Positions 17,074 to 27,452 of a stretch of DNA of 56,250 bases are shown piece by piece. The notes beneath the pieces were generated by a model that was not told the DNA's origin, did no database searches, and was given only the letters and a program-made list of their open reading frames with translations. Source of the stretch: Leptospira haakeii (lineage in GTDB: Bacteria > Spirochaetota > Leptospiria > Leptospirales > Leptospiraceae); assembly GCF_002812045.1 (NCBI RefSeq), contig NZ_NPEG01000019.1:1-56250 (forward strand), written 5' to 3'. The position numbers and the translations under genes are program-made. How positions within the stretch are numbered: the stretch's first letter is position 1; the number at the start of each line of letters is the position of its first letter.

Positions 17074-20000
17074 ATGGATCAGTTCTATTTTAATTTTTAC
17101 TTTTTCGGTTCTCTATTAGCCTGTCTTTTTTCCATCTATGTTACCTTCTTCTTTTTAAGTATCAAGGATAGAAGTAAGGCAGCATTTCATTTAGGTCTTT
17201 CCACTTTGGCGATGACCTTATTTCATTTAGCTTACATTATTGCATTTATCTCTTTTGATCAATGGACGATCATCCATCGTTGGCTGGCGATTCCTTCTCC
17301 AATGATGGGGTTTGTTCAGTGTTTTATATTTTTCTTTTATTTTCCAAATCCAAGAAACGTTAAGTTCGGTTTGACTGTTTATTCTATCTTATATGCGGGG
17401 CTCGCGATTGTTGAAGCTACGTTTATTGCAGTGACATTACAATCGGATCATCGTTTTAATGTAGGTAGTAATTATTGGGATTTCGAATCCCATAAGTTCT
17501 ATAAAATTTTCTCCATCATAATTTTAGTATATAACTTTTCCTTTTTAGCATCTGCTACTTGGAGAGCGATCGTAGAAAGAGGAAAAGAGAGAAGATGGAT
17601 TATCTATATCGCTATCGCATATTCTACGATTACGATCATTCCAGGTATTCTGAATGTAATGAGTAGGGATGGTTCAGTTTCTAGGAAAGTATTCCAACAC
17701 ACCACCGATATTGCGCTTGTAGCCGGTTTGTTTCTTGTATTGATCATTTACGCAAATGCGACTAAGGAAAGGACTACTATTTTGAGTAAGATAGTAGCCG
17801 TGACTATGGCTACTTTTCTTTTGGCTTTCCAGTTAGTGGGTTATGCAATATTAAACGGTTATGAAACTTCTTTCGATACATTAAAGGTACAAGCTTCCGA
17901 ACTTGCCGCGTTTCAGGGGAAAAAGCCGGAGGGATTTGCGTATCTTCTATCTTTTGATCCGGATTCCAAAGAGTTCATCTTGGAAAAAGGAGAGAAGGAC
18001 TCTAGGTTCGATTCGGAAGATCGTTTAGAGATTAAATTTTTCAATATAAGCCGAAAACTTACCAATTTGGGAACATTGAACGCAAAGGAAAGATGGGAGA
18101 GATCTAAGGTTATTTTATCCAATTCCCCCAAGGAGTTTTATGCATATTCGGAAGGGATAAAGAATTTTTACGAATCAAAAGGAGACGAAAAAATTTCCGA
18201 TGCGGAACTTCTGGATTTCTTTCGTTTTTTAAATAAAAAACTGAATATTATAAAAAATAAATTTTCCAATCTTCCTTCTAAAAATGATCCAGCGGCGGTG
18301 ACTAAACTCTTAAATTCAGAAGAGATAGGTTTAAAATCCATACTTGAACAAGTCCGCAAAAAAGTGGAGAAGGATATTTCATCCGGAAAATCTGAGTTAG
18401 AAGTGAGATCTTCTTTTATTCTTCCCTTAACTTCTTTAAGAGAAGCGGGAGAGCGGATGTATAGAGGAGCCAAGTTTAATAAGGCGAATGAAAAAACTCC
18501 CGAGTTCTATTTGGCTTATTTGGTGGTCCATCCTCAAGACGAAAAAATTTACGAAGTGGGGTTCACTTATAAATCCTTCAGAGAGTATTTACATTCTCCA
18601 TCTTTAGTAATGGTGATCTGTCTTTTGGTAATGATTGTTACCATTAGTTTTGGATTTAGATTTTTCTTCCATAATGCGATCGTAAAACCAATGGAGGAAA
18701 TTGTAGTCGGATTAACCGAAGTAAACTCCGGAAATTTAGAATACAGATTGGTTCCAAGGGTAGAGGATGAGATCGGATTTATTGCTAGGTCTTTTAATAG
18801 AATGGCTAGATCCATTCAAGCCGCTAGGAAGAGATTGGAACAATATGCTAATGAACTGGAAGAAAAGGTAAAGGATCGAACAAAAGAATTAGAACAAACC
18901 TTAAATGAAGTCCAGGAATTAAAACAACAGCAAGACGCGGATTATTTTTTAACTTCTCTTTTGATCAAACCTTTAGGTTCGAATAAGGCAAATCAAGAAA
19001 ATGTAAAAGTGGAATTTCTTCTGAAACAAAAGAAAAGATTCACCTTTAGAAAACATGAGGATGAGATCGGGGGAGATCTGAATATCTCCAATCATATAGA
19101 CTTGCAGGGAAGGTCTTACACTGTCTTTTTAAACGGAGACGCGATGGGTAAATCCATGCAAGGTGCGGGGGGTGCGTTAGTTTTAGGATCTGTTTTTGAA
19201 TCAATCATTGAAAGAACCAGAGTAGTGGACACGATCAAAAAACAATCTCCTGAAAGATGGTTAAAGAACGCATTTATTGAATTGCATAAGGTATTCGAAA
19301 GTTTTGAAGGTTCCATGTTGGTCTCTTCTGTGATAGGGCTTGTGGATGATGAACTTGGAATATTATATTATATTAATGCAGAACATCCTTGGACGGTTTT
19401 GTATCGGGATGGGATCGCAAGTTTTATCGAAAAAGAGTTCATGTTCAGGAAATTGGGAACAACAGGCGTAGAAGGTACTATTTTTATCAAAACTTTCCAG
19501 TTGGAGCCGGGAGATTGTATCTTTGTGGGTTCTGATGGTAGAGATGATATTATCGTGGGTATGGATTCGGATGGTGATAGGATCATCAATGATGATGAAA
19601 AATTATTTTTAAATTCCGTGGAAAAGGGAAGAGGAAATCTCCAGGAGATCTATAATGTTATTTTAAATAACGGTAAATTGAGTGATGACCTTTCTCTCAT
19701 TCGATTGTCTTTTACCGGAAATGGAAAACATTCGATCCCTCAAGACGAAAAAAGGCAAAGGATCAAGGAATTACTCAGGAACGCAAAGGAAACCTTCTTA
19801 AATAAAGATACACAAGAAGCCCTTAGCTATTTAGAAGAAGCTGAAGCTTTGGATAGCAGGGTTCCGGAAGTGAAGAAAAATTTTATAAAACTTTTCCTGA
19901 AGTTAAAAGATTACCAAAAGGCCGCCAGATACGCGGAAGATTATTTTAAGATGAATCCGATTGATAGTGAGATCTTATATGTGGCTTCTTTTGCGGCTAG

Positions 20001-20253
20001 AAAAGCAGGTCAGATCAGAAAGGCCTTGGATTTCAGTGAACGTCTTCGTTTGAGAGAACCTTCTCATATCAAAAATTTGACAAATCTTGCGGAGATCTAT
20101 ATAGCGGTTAAAAATTTTGATAGGGCAGATTCTATCTTAAAGGATGCGATCCGTATAGATCCTACTAACGAATCCATTTCGAAAGTAGAAGAGCTTTTGA
20201 AAAAATATTCGGATCGTTTTTCGAATGGAAATGGGCAGCCTAAGGAATCATAG
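17074..20253 (+). CDS. membrane HAMP / PP2C (SpoIIE-type) phosphatase with C-terminal TPRs, paralogue
   Basis: A 1059-residue paralogue of the protein at 11804-14782, with the same order: about seven N-terminal transmembrane helices, an extracytoplasmic insert bounded by membrane helices, a HAMP domain near 538-590, the coiled coil QYANELEEKVKDRTKEL, the PP2C/SpoIIE domain from about 660 (EIGGDLNIS, LNGDAMGKSMQGAGG, GSDGRDDIIVG) and TPR repeats from about 900 to the end. The extracytoplasmic region (about 270-510) differs most in length, suggesting different signals feeding a similar output. The partner anti-sigma or STAS proteins are not nearby. No clear ribosome site precedes the ATG. Confidence 0.9.
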   Translation: MDQFYFNFYFFGSLLACLFSIYVTFFFLSIKDRSKAAFHLGLSTLAMTLFHLAYIIAFISFDQWTIIHRWLAIPSPMMGFVQCFIFFFYFPNPRNVKFGLTVYSILYAGLAIVEATFIAVTLQSDHRFNVGSNYWDFESHKFYKIFSIIILVYNFSFLASATWRAIVERGKERRWIIYIAIAYSTITIIPGILNVMSRDGSVSRKVFQHTTDIALVAGLFLVLIIYANATKERTTILSKIVAVTMATFLLAFQLVGYAILNGYETSFDTLKVQASELAAFQGKKPEGFAYLLSFDPDSKEFILEKGEKDSRFDSEDRLEIKFFNISRKLTNLGTLNAKERWERSKVILSNSPKEFYAYSEGIKNFYESKGDEKISDAELLDFFRFLNKKLNIIKNKFSNLPSKNDPAAVTKLLNSEEIGLKSILEQVRKKVEKDISSGKSELEVRSSFILPLTSLREAGERMYRGAKFNKANEKTPEFYLAYLVVHPQDEKIYEVGFTYKSFREYLHSPSLVMVICLLVMIVTISFGFRFFFHNAIVKPMEEIVVGLTEVNSGNLEYRLVPRVEDEIGFIARSFNRMARSIQAARKRLEQYANELEEKVKDRTKELEQTLNEVQELKQQQDADYFLTSLLIKPLGSNKANQENVKVEFLLKQKKRFTFRKHEDEIGGDLNISNHIDLQGRSYTVFLNGDAMGKSMQGAGGALVLGSVFESIIERTRVVDTIKKQSPERWLKNAFIELHKVFESFEGSMLVSSVIGLVDDELGILYYINAEHPWTVLYRDGIASFIEKEFMFRKLGTTGVEGTIFIKTFQLEPGDCIFVGSDGRDDIIVGMDSDGDRIINDDEKLFLNSVEKGRGNLQEIYNVILNNGKLSDDLSLIRLSFTGNGKHSIPQDEKRQRIKELLRNAKETFLNKDTQEALSYLEEAEALDSRVPEVKKNFIKLFLKLKDYQKAARYAEDYFKMNPIDSEILYVASFAARKAGQIRKALDFSERLRLREPSHIKNLTNLAEIYIAVKNFDRADSILKDAIRIDPTNESISKVEELLKKYSDRFSNGNGQPKES

Positions 20254-20273
20254 GCCGCTTTCTAGCCGCTTCA

Positions 20274-21035
20274 TTATTTCTTAATATGATATCCTGTCTT
20301 GAACATCCAGGCTACAACACAAAGGCAAGAAATTAAAAAAAGAGAGATCATAGCTAAACTAATCTCGAGACTTACATCTCCAATCTCATAGAAACTCCAT
20401 CTGAACCCGCTGACCAGATATAGGATTGGGTTGAATAGAGTTACTGTTTGCCAGAAAGGAGGAAGCATACTTGCGGAATAGAAACTTCCTCCCAAAAAGA
20501 CCAAAGGAGTGATGACTAACATCGGGATCACTTGTAGTTTTTCGAAATTATCCGCCCAAATCCCTATGATAAACCCGAAGAGACTGAAAGAAACACAGGT
20601 CAGTATCAAAAAGAACACCATCAAAAATGGATGAGCGATCTTAATTTCCACAAACATAGAAGCAGTAGCAAGCATGATGGAACCTAAGATCAAAGATTTG
20701 GTTGCAGCAGCTCCTACGAAGCCGATCACAGCTTCCATACTGGAAACAGGAGCGGATAAAATTTCGTAAATGGTCCCTGTAAACTTAGGGAAATATATCC
20801 CAAAGGAAGCATTGGAGATACTTTCAGTAAGTAATGAAAGCATTACAAGCCCCGGCACAATAAAAGAACCATAAGACACTCCGTTCACTTCTTGGATCCT
20901 GGATCCGATCGCTGAACCGAAAACTATAAAATACAAAGAAGTAGAAAGAACTGGTGATGCAATACTTTGCATCAATGTCCTTCTTGTTCTTGCCATTTCG
21001 AAAAAATAGATGGCTTTGATTGCGTTCAGGTTCAT
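20274..21035 (-). CDS. ABC-2 type transporter permease (YadH-like)
   Basis: A 253-residue permease with six predicted membrane helices and the ABC-2 hallmark [20 protein letters not shown] and [13 protein letters not shown]. It pairs with the ATPase immediately upstream, overlapping it by four bases. The pair forms a simple exporter of the YadG/YadH class, of unknown substrate; lipids, glycans or drugs are all possible. Confidence 0.88.
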   Translation of the reverse strand: MNLNAIKAIYFFEMARTRRTLMQSIASPVLSTSLYFIVFGSAIGSRIQEVNGVSYGSFIVPGLVMLSLLTESISNASFGIYFPKFTGTIYEILSAPVSSMEAVIGFVGAAATKSLILGSIMLATASMFVEIKIAHPFLMVFFLILTCVSFSLFGFIIGIWADNFEKLQVIPMLVITPLVFLGGSFYSASMLPPFWQTVTLFNPILYLVSGFRWSFYEIGDVSLEISLAMISLFLISCLCVVAWMFKTGYHIKK

Positions 21036-21967
21036 TTGGGTTCCTTCACTAATTGTACGAAAATTTCTTCCAAACTGCTTTGGGTGGTATTCAGATCTCT
21101 GAATTCTATTCCGGATTTTTTCAATTGTTCCAAGAAGTTTGCGATTCCGGTTTGTTTTTCCTGGCCGTCATAGGTATACAATAATTGTTTTCCCTCGTTC
21201 TTTAATTCCAGTTCATAACCGTTAAAATTATTCGGAAGACTTTGGAGGGGAGAAACAAGATCCAATAAGATTTGTTTTTTCCCAAGCTTATGCATTAGTT
21301 CGGTTTTCTTTTCTACAAGGACTAATTCTCCCTTGTTCATGATACCGACCCTGTCAGCGATCTCTTCCGCTTCTTCGATATAATGTGTAGTGAGAATAAT
21401 GGTAACACCTTTGTCCCTTAGGGCTCTTACCACATTCCACATATCTTTTCTGAGTTCTACATCCACACCTGCTGTAGGCTCATCTAAAAATAAAACCAAT
21501 GGTTCATGGGATAATGCCTTTGCGATCATGACCCTTCTTTTCATTCCGCCGGATAAGGTCATAATCATTTGGTCCTTCCTCTCTAAAAGAGAAAGGGATT
21601 TTAGGATCTCATCGATATATTCTTTGTTAGGTGACTTTCCGAATAGTCCACGAGTGAAATTCGTAGTAGTCAAAACTGATTCAAATGCATGAACTGTGAG
21701 TTCTTGGGGAACAAGACCGATCATAGATCTGGTCTTTCTATAATCCTTGATAATATCGTAACCGCCTACGGAAACAGAACCGGAGGTCGGATTGACTATC
21801 CCACAGATAATGGAGATCAGAGTCGTTTTTCCGGCGCCATTTGGGCCTAAAAGAGCTATGATCTCTCCCTTTTGAATATCCAAGTTTATTTTTTTTAATG
21901 CTTGGAATCCGTTAGAATAGGATTTGGAGAGGTTTTGGATGGAAACAATGGGAGAGTTGGAGTTCAT
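21032..21967 (-). CDS. ABC transporter ATP-binding protein (YadG-like)
   Basis: A 311-residue ATPase: Walker [10 protein letters not shown] near residue 40, signature [15 protein letters not shown], Walker [14 protein letters not shown] and the switch histidine in [15 protein letters not shown]. The C-terminal 80 residues are an extension typical of drug or polysaccharide exporters (CcmA class). It is translationally coupled to the permease gene. Confidence 0.92.
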   Translation of the reverse strand: MNSNSPIVSIQNLSKSYSNGFQALKKINLDIQKGEIIALLGPNGAGKTTLISIICGIVNPTSGSVSVGGYDIIKDYRKTRSMIGLVPQELTVHAFESVLTTTNFTRGLFGKSPNKEYIDEILKSLSLLERKDQMIMTLSGGMKRRVMIAKALSHEPLVLFLDEPTAGVDVELRKDMWNVVRALRDKGVTIILTTHYIEEAEEIADRVGIMNKGELVLVEKKTELMHKLGKKQILLDLVSPLQSLPNNFNGYELELKNEGKQLLYTYDGQEKQTGIANFLEQLKKSGIEFRDLNTTQSSLEEIFVQLVKEPK

Positions 21968-22061
21968 ACGATTCCTTCAAACCGTTCAATAAATTATAAG
22001 ATTATCCAAAATACGAAACTCAGGTTGGTTGGCCCACACCAATTTTAGAAGATAAGATGGT

Positions 22062-22126
22062 TTTCTAGGTCCATGGAGAACGGTCGGTTTCCAAGTGCGG
22101 AAACCGAATATCGGAACTCCTAGAAA
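22062..22126. other. nested inverted repeat, possible structured RNA or terminator
   Basis: An outer pair TTTCTAGG (22062-22069) / CCTAGAAA (22119-22126) encloses a perfect nine-base stem TCGGTTTCC (22084-22092) / GGAAACCGA (22099-22107). It sits in the 173-base gap between the ABC ATPase start and the end of the small membrane protein gene, both on the minus strand. Its function is unknown. Confidence 0.4.
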
Positions 22127-22140
22127 GGTGAAAAAGTGAA

Positions 22141-22464
22141 TCAGTTACGGCCTTGTTTTTCTCTAAGATAAATATAGTAAGCAGCTCCAACTGCCACTCC
22201 AGGAACCACACCGAGTAGAAGTGCGATCCATCCGTTCTTGATCCCTTTTGTTTTCGCATCGTATACAATCCAAGCGGCGAGAACAAGCCAGGTAAAAATT
22301 ATATCTAGAGCATAAGCGCTGGAGAACGGATTTACAAATCCTCCTAAAAATGCACCGATCACATCGAAGTTTTGTGATAAAGGTGGAAGTACTAAATATA
22401 AAAAGCCTGTGGTAAACACAGAGCCTAGAATGATCAGAAGATTTCTAAATGTTGAAAGATTCAT
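22141..22464 (-). CDS. small membrane protein, DUF2834-like
   Basis: A 107-residue protein with three transmembrane helices and the pattern FVNPFSSAYALDI, then WIVYDAKTKGIKNGWI and a final YYIYLREKQG. This resembles DUF2834 membrane proteins of unknown function (family call from memory, moderate confidence). It is flanked by non-coding gaps and looks monocistronic. Confidence 0.7.
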   Translation of the reverse strand: MNLSTFRNLLIILGSVFTTGFLYLVLPPLSQNFDVIGAFLGGFVNPFSSAYALDIIFTWLVLAAWIVYDAKTKGIKNGWIALLLGVVPGVAVGAAYYIYLREKQGRN

Positions 22465-22508
22465 TTTGTTCTCTTGGTTAAAAGTTTAATGACAAAGAGT
22501 AGGAATTT

Positions 22509-22526
22509 TTGTAGGGAGCGCTACAA
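22509..22526. promoter_or_regulatory. short dyad upstream of the modular lipoprotein gene
   Basis: TTGTAGGGAGCGCTACAA has arms TTGTAG/CTACAA. It lies between two divergent genes (22465-22711) and could be an operator for either; the rest of the gap is AT-rich with no other clear signal. Confidence 0.3.
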
Positions 22527-22711
22527 TAAATTTTATCCAAAACGGGGTAAAAAAATAAAGAGAAGGTTCCCTAATTTATAAATTTTTTCCAAATTTTATC
22601 TAAAATTAGTTAAAAAATTTTCTCAAGTTGACGGATCTTAATCTGTTTGGGTTATATTCTTCAAAATCTAAAAATGAACGTTAAGTGAAATTTCAGATTA
22701 GGAGAACTAAG

Positions 22712-25700
22712 ATGCGTAATCTAATTCGCTCGATGGGGATTGCTTTAGCTGTCACAGGCTTTCTCGCGAGCTGTCAAATTTTGAATAAAGTTGTCGGATG
22801 GGATGGAAAATCCAATTTGTCATTCTTATCATTGGAGAAGGCGGGAGTTTTCGCAGGTAGCGGAAAGTCCGGACCAAGCGGGACCACCATACAATCCACA
22901 GATGGTCTTTTTAGCGTCTTCATCCCGGAAGGTGCAATGGATGGAGAAGAATCTTTTGAGATCACTAAATATGATCCACCTTCCAATTCCCTTCCACAAG
23001 GATATTTTCCGACTTCTCAGTTGTATGAAATAACTCCTTCTTATAGATTTAAAAAAGACGTTATCATAACGATCACATTAGATTCAGATAAATTAAGTTC
23101 TTTGAATCTAAATAAGAAAAAATCACAAGGATTTGTGGTCAGCCAAACTCCTGAAGATGATAATTCAGGCAGGATTACCGGCGGTTGGAATACGGGAAGA
23201 ACATCTATAAACGGTGATAAAATTACGATTACTACTCGTACATTTTCCGTATTCGGTGGAGGAACTCCTCCAGCAGGGAATAATGCTCCAAATATAATGG
23301 GAGCTTTCTATTATTTCAAAACGAATTGTTCATATCTACCTTATATGGTTAGAACTAGAGTGATAGAGCCTGATGGGGATCCAATGCAAGTGTATCTTCT
23401 TACCGGAACTGTCGGAAGCAGCGTGGTTGCTATTCCTATGACTCCTGAATCAGGAAATTGGTACAGCGCAAATATCCCGTATGAAGCGATGGTCGCAGGT
23501 GGGATCCAAATGCAGGTCTTAGCTGTGGATTCTTACGGAAATAATTCCTCTCATCCTACTTCGGATACATTTAGATATCCTGCAGATGCTGGGAATTCTA
23601 CCTATACTGCCGGATTTAAAACGGACCAGGATAATGATGGATATTTAGACGCTTGGGAAGTGGATAACGGTTTTAATCCAAATAGCGCTACTTCTCCGCC
23701 TGCTACTCTATTCCCTGATTCGGATAACGATGGAATCCCGAATATTGCAGACCGCACTCCTAACGGAGAAACAAATCCACCTATTGATAGTTTAACTTTG
23801 ATCCCTTCTGTTCTGAAAATGGACGTGGGTGAAAATGTTACTTTTGCAGTATCAGCATCTTTTGCCGGTCAACCTCGTTATGTTCGTCCGAATATCGTCG
23901 TTACTGGGAATGCGGTTAGCGGAGTTCCTGTCGGAACTTTAACAAATTCTACATTACATGCGAATGCACCTGGGCTTGCGGGAGTGACTGCAACTGTAGG
24001 GAATATTAACGCTACTACGAAAGTGACAGTAGTGGATTCTGTTGCTCCAAGTTCTATCACTGACTTGACTGCAACTGCTATGACATTCACTCAAGTAAGA
24101 CTTCGTTGGACTGCTCCGGGGAATGATAGTGGTTCCGGTCGTGCCGCTGCATATGAGATAAGAAGAGCTTCCAGCGCGATCACTAATAATCTTCAGTGTG
24201 ATTCGGCACCTGCGATCGCACATTCTTTAGTGCCTAAAAATTCTGGCTTGCCGGAAGTGTTGGATATCAATGGACATTCTCCGAATAACACATACTATTA
24301 TTGTATTCGTGCATTCGATTGGAATGGAAACAGAAGTTCTTGGACAGGGACTGTTCAAGCAACAACTCCTGCTACTCCTGATTTAACTCGTCCCGGAAAT
24401 ATCACTAACTTAAATGCAGTTGTTGTAAACGAAACTTCAGTGGATCTAACTTGGACCGCTGTGGGCGATGATAATAATACGGGAATCGCGGCTGCTTATG
24501 ATATTCGTAAGTCTACGAACGTGATCAATACTGATAATGATTGTGATGGAGCCGTTTCCATTCCAAATGCGTTATTCGGAATTACTTCCGGAACTTCGAT
24601 TACGTTTAGAGTAAATGATCTATCTGAAGATACCAGATATTATTTCTGTGTGAGAGCATACGATGAGGTAAGTAATCGTAGTAGTTGGAACGGAACAGTT
24701 TCTGTAAGAACGCGTATGAGCAATAAGGCTCCGATCGTAGATGCAGGACTGGATCAATTGGATAGAATGATCTCTCAAGTTGTGAACTTAAATGGAACAA
24801 ATTCATCGGATCCTGATAAAGGGATTTGCGGAGCAAACGTATCCAATTATTCATACCAATGGAGATTTATTTCTAGACCGGTCGGCTCTGCATTATTGGA
24901 TTCTAATATTTCTAACGGAAACCAATTGTCTGCTTCCTTCGTTCCGGATATTCCAGGAAATTATTTGCTCGAATTATCCTTTAGAGACGATGCGGGAACC
25001 TGTTATGGTGGAGCAAGAACTGGCATTGACTCGGTTTTAATTTCTGCAAAGGACTTAGACAGCGTAAATCCAGATCCTGTTTCCAGTAGATCAGCAGCAG
25101 CTGTTTCTTTGGACCAGATCCAATTGAATTGGTACAATGTAGGGGACGACGGAATGGTCGGACCGGTATCCAGCTATAAAATTGGGGTATCTCTGTCTCC
25201 GATCACAAACAGTATAGAATGTGATGCCGCAGTGGATACACGTTATCCGAATTTGAATAACTATGTTCCAGGCCAGGCAGTTTCCTTTATCATCGGGGGC
25301 TTATTACAGAATACAGTTTATAATTTCTGTATCGTAGCTTATGACGATGTAGGGAACAAAAGTCCATGGAGTGGAACTCTAAGTGCGAAAACTTTAGAAG
25401 GAATATCCGGCTGGGGAACATTTACTAGTTGGGGAACTTGTAGTACCAAATGTGGTCCTGGGAACCAATCTAGGTCCAGGGTTTGTTTGGATCCAACTCA
25501 AGGCTGTGCAGGTTCTGCAGTAGAAACTCAAAGTTGTAATTTGCATGCTTGTGCGTATACGAATTATACTTCAGAGGATAACGGAACAACTCCAACTGCA
25601 AGTTGTCCAAGCGGGTTTTCTAGCTACACGGCAAATAGCAATCCTGGGTATTTCAGGAGAGTTGTATATGATTATTGGGGAGAAGGCTGGGCGTGTGGAA

Positions 25701-25882
25701 TTATCCCGAGAGAAGATCGAACTGCTAGTTCGGGTAGCTACTACACATATTCTCTCAGTCCAACTACAGCAACTTTCTATTACGCAGTAAATAATCCGCC
25801 TCCTGTAGAGAATTATTGTGTTTCTCATACAATAATAAGTAATCGGTCTACGACGGTCTATTGTATGGAGAAACAATACTAA
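22712..25882 (+). CDS. large modular surface lipoprotein: ZU5-like, Ca-binding, Ig-like, FN3 and thrombospondin type 1 domains
   Basis: A 1056-residue predicted lipoprotein (FLASC, C21). In order: a ZU5-like domain about 45-130 (FSVFIPEGAMDGEESFEI), an acidic calcium-binding TSP3/EF-like segment about 305-340 (DQDNDGYLDAWE, DSDNDGIPNIAD), a bacterial Ig-like domain about 350-440, two FN3 domains (445-550, 560-665), a PKD-like domain from 670, a third FN3 domain about 795-893, a thrombospondin type 1 repeat about 896-945 (SWGTCSTKCGPGNQSRSRVC) and a Cys-containing tail. The ATG at 22712 is preferred over GTG at 22685 because AGGAG precedes it and it gives a clean signal peptide. Likely a surface adhesin; the ligand is unknown. 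Confidence 0.85.
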   Translation: MRNLIRSMGIALAVTGFLASCQILNKVVGWDGKSNLSFLSLEKAGVFAGSGKSGPSGTTIQSTDGLFSVFIPEGAMDGEESFEITKYDPPSNSLPQGYFPTSQLYEITPSYRFKKDVIITITLDSDKLSSLNLNKKKSQGFVVSQTPEDDNSGRITGGWNTGRTSINGDKITITTRTFSVFGGGTPPAGNNAPNIMGAFYYFKTNCSYLPYMVRTRVIEPDGDPMQVYLLTGTVGSSVVAIPMTPESGNWYSANIPYEAMVAGGIQMQVLAVDSYGNNSSHPTSDTFRYPADAGNSTYTAGFKTDQDNDGYLDAWEVDNGFNPNSATSPPATLFPDSDNDGIPNIADRTPNGETNPPIDSLTLIPSVLKMDVGENVTFAVSASFAGQPRYVRPNIVVTGNAVSGVPVGTLTNSTLHANAPGLAGVTATVGNINATTKVTVVDSVAPSSITDLTATAMTFTQVRLRWTAPGNDSGSGRAAAYEIRRASSAITNNLQCDSAPAIAHSLVPKNSGLPEVLDINGHSPNNTYYYCIRAFDWNGNRSSWTGTVQATTPATPDLTRPGNITNLNAVVVNETSVDLTWTAVGDDNNTGIAAAYDIRKSTNVINTDNDCDGAVSIPNALFGITSGTSITFRVNDLSEDTRYYFCVRAYDEVSNRSSWNGTVSVRTRMSNKAPIVDAGLDQLDRMISQVVNLNGTNSSDPDKGICGANVSNYSYQWRFISRPVGSALLDSNISNGNQLSASFVPDIPGNYLLELSFRDDAGTCYGGARTGIDSVLISAKDLDSVNPDPVSSRSAAAVSLDQIQLNWYNVGDDGMVGPVSSYKIGVSLSPITNSIECDAAVDTRYPNLNNYVPGQAVSFIIGGLLQNTVYNFCIVAYDDVGNKSPWSGTLSAKTLEGISGWGTFTSWGTCSTKCGPGNQSRSRVCLDPTQGCAGSAVETQSCNLHACAYTNYTSEDNGTTPTASCPSGFSSYTANSNPGYFRRVVYDYWGEGWACGIIPREDRTASSGSYYTYSLSPTTATFYYAVNNPPPVENYCVSHTIISNRSTTVYCMEKQY

Positions 25883-25918
25883 GTAGGTTATAACTTTAAA
25901 TCTATAGAACAGTTTACA

Positions 25919-25948
25919 AGCCCTCGTCGCGAGACGGGGGCTTTTTTA
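25919..25948 (+). terminator. rho-independent terminator
   Basis: AGCCCTCGTC pairs with GACGGGGGCT (one G-U) around a GCGA loop, then TTTTTT. It ends the modular lipoprotein transcript. Confidence 0.9.
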
Positions 25949-26015
25949 TTCTCCAAAAGAATTTAAAAACCGGATTGGCAAAAACTGGATCGGATCCAAA
26001 AAGGAAATTGCCCGA

Positions 26016-27452
26016 ATGTCCGATCTACAAGAATTAAAAAAGAAGTTCGGAGTCTCCGAATTCAGATCCTCTCAAGAAAAAATTATCACAGATGTTTTAG
26101 AAGGTAAAAATTGCCTAGTGATCATGCCTACCGGCATGGGCAAATCTTTATGTTACCAATTGCCTGCCTTGGCATTGGAAGAATTGACCGTTGTTATTTC
26201 CCCATTAATCGCTCTTATGCAGGACCAAGTAGATAAATTAAAGTCTTTGGGAATTGATGCTGAATTCGTAAACTCATCTCTTTCTAAAGAAGAACGTAAT
26301 CTTCGTTATGAAAACTTAAAGAATGGAAAATATAAAATTCTTTATGTTTCTCCGGAAAGATTTCGTAAATTTCACTTCTTGGAAATATTCAAAACTCGAA
26401 AAGTTTCTTTATTGGTTGTAGATGAAGCTCATTGTATCAGTCAATGGGGGCATGATTTTAGACCTGACTATACCAAAATTTCTGAATTCAGAAAGATCCT
26501 AAAATATCCTAGGATCATCGCTTTAACTGCAACCGCGACAAACGAGATCCAGAAAGATATAATCAAACAGATTGGATTATCTGAATCCGATATCCAAATC
26601 TATAACGAAGGGATTTCTAGACCGAATCTTTATTTGGAAGTTAGGACTTTTGTGGATTCTTCCTCTAAAGCAAAGGAGCTGATCTCATATCTGAAAAATC
26701 TGAAAGGAAATACGATCGTTTACTTTAATCTGATCAAAAATATCGAAATTTTTTCAGAACTTTTGGATATAGAAAAGATCCGGTATAGAGTATATCATGG
26801 TATGTTACCTTCTGATAAAAGAAGAAAGATCCAAAACGATTTTCTAAATTCTAAAAATACGTTACTTTTGGCTACGAATGCATTCGGGATGGGAGTTGAT
26901 AAGGCAAATATTCGTACAATCATTCATGCAGAGTTACCTTCTTCTTTAGAATCCTATTACCAAGAAATAGGTAGAGCTGGCAGGGATGGTAATCCTTCTG
27001 ATTGTCTTCTATTTTATAACCAAGACGACCTATCCGTTCTGATGGATTTTATTGAATGGCAGAATCCGGATGAAAATTTTATGATCCGAGCCTATCGAGT
27101 CTTAAAATCAGCGGGAGAAAAATTATCTTCCCTGGAATATGAAGAATTGCAATCGATGGTAGTTCATAAAAATCGAGGTGATCATCGTTTACAGACAGTT
27201 CTCAATCTTTTCGAAAGGCATGGAGTTACTTCGGGAGACTTGGAAAGAAAGTCTCTTGTTTTACGGGGAGAATTACCGGATGTTCTAACAGACCCGAAAG
27301 TCCTGGCAGAAAGAAAGAAGGCGAGTTTGAATCGGCTATATCAGATGTTAATGTATTTAAAATCTGAAAAATGTAGAAGGGAATTTTTATACGAATATTT
27401 CGGAGCAAGTTTCCATTCTTGCGAAAATTGTGATATTTGTTCTAAAACTTAA
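26016..27452 (+). CDS. recQ: RecQ-family ATP-dependent DNA helicase
   Basis: A 478-residue 3'-5' DNA helicase. Motif I is PTGMGKSLCYQLPA, motif II VVDEAHCISQWGHDFRPDY, motif III LTATAT, motif VI EIGRAGRDG, and the C-terminal zinc-binding cysteines are in CRREFLYEYFGASF followed by CENCDIC. It is short for the family: it stops after the zinc domain and lacks the winged-helix and HRDC domains, so it may have altered substrate choice. A second, full-length RecQ may exist elsewhere. Its stop shares a TTAA with the stop of the convergent kinase gene. Confidence 0.9.
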   Translation: MSDLQELKKKFGVSEFRSSQEKIITDVLEGKNCLVIMPTGMGKSLCYQLPALALEELTVVISPLIALMQDQVDKLKSLGIDAEFVNSSLSKEERNLRYENLKNGKYKILYVSPERFRKFHFLEIFKTRKVSLLVVDEAHCISQWGHDFRPDYTKISEFRKILKYPRIIALTATATNEIQKDIIKQIGLSESDIQIYNEGISRPNLYLEVRTFVDSSSKAKELISYLKNLKGNTIVYFNLIKNIEIFSELLDIEKIRYRVYHGMLPSDKRRKIQNDFLNSKNTLLLATNAFGMGVDKANIRTIIHAELPSSLESYYQEIGRAGRDGNPSDCLLFYNQDDLSVLMDFIEWQNPDENFMIRAYRVLKSAGEKLSSLEYEELQSMVVHKNRGDHRLQTVLNLFERHGVTSGDLERKSLVLRGELPDVLTDPKVLAERKKASLNRLYQMLMYLKSEKCRREFLYEYFGASFHSCENCDICSKT

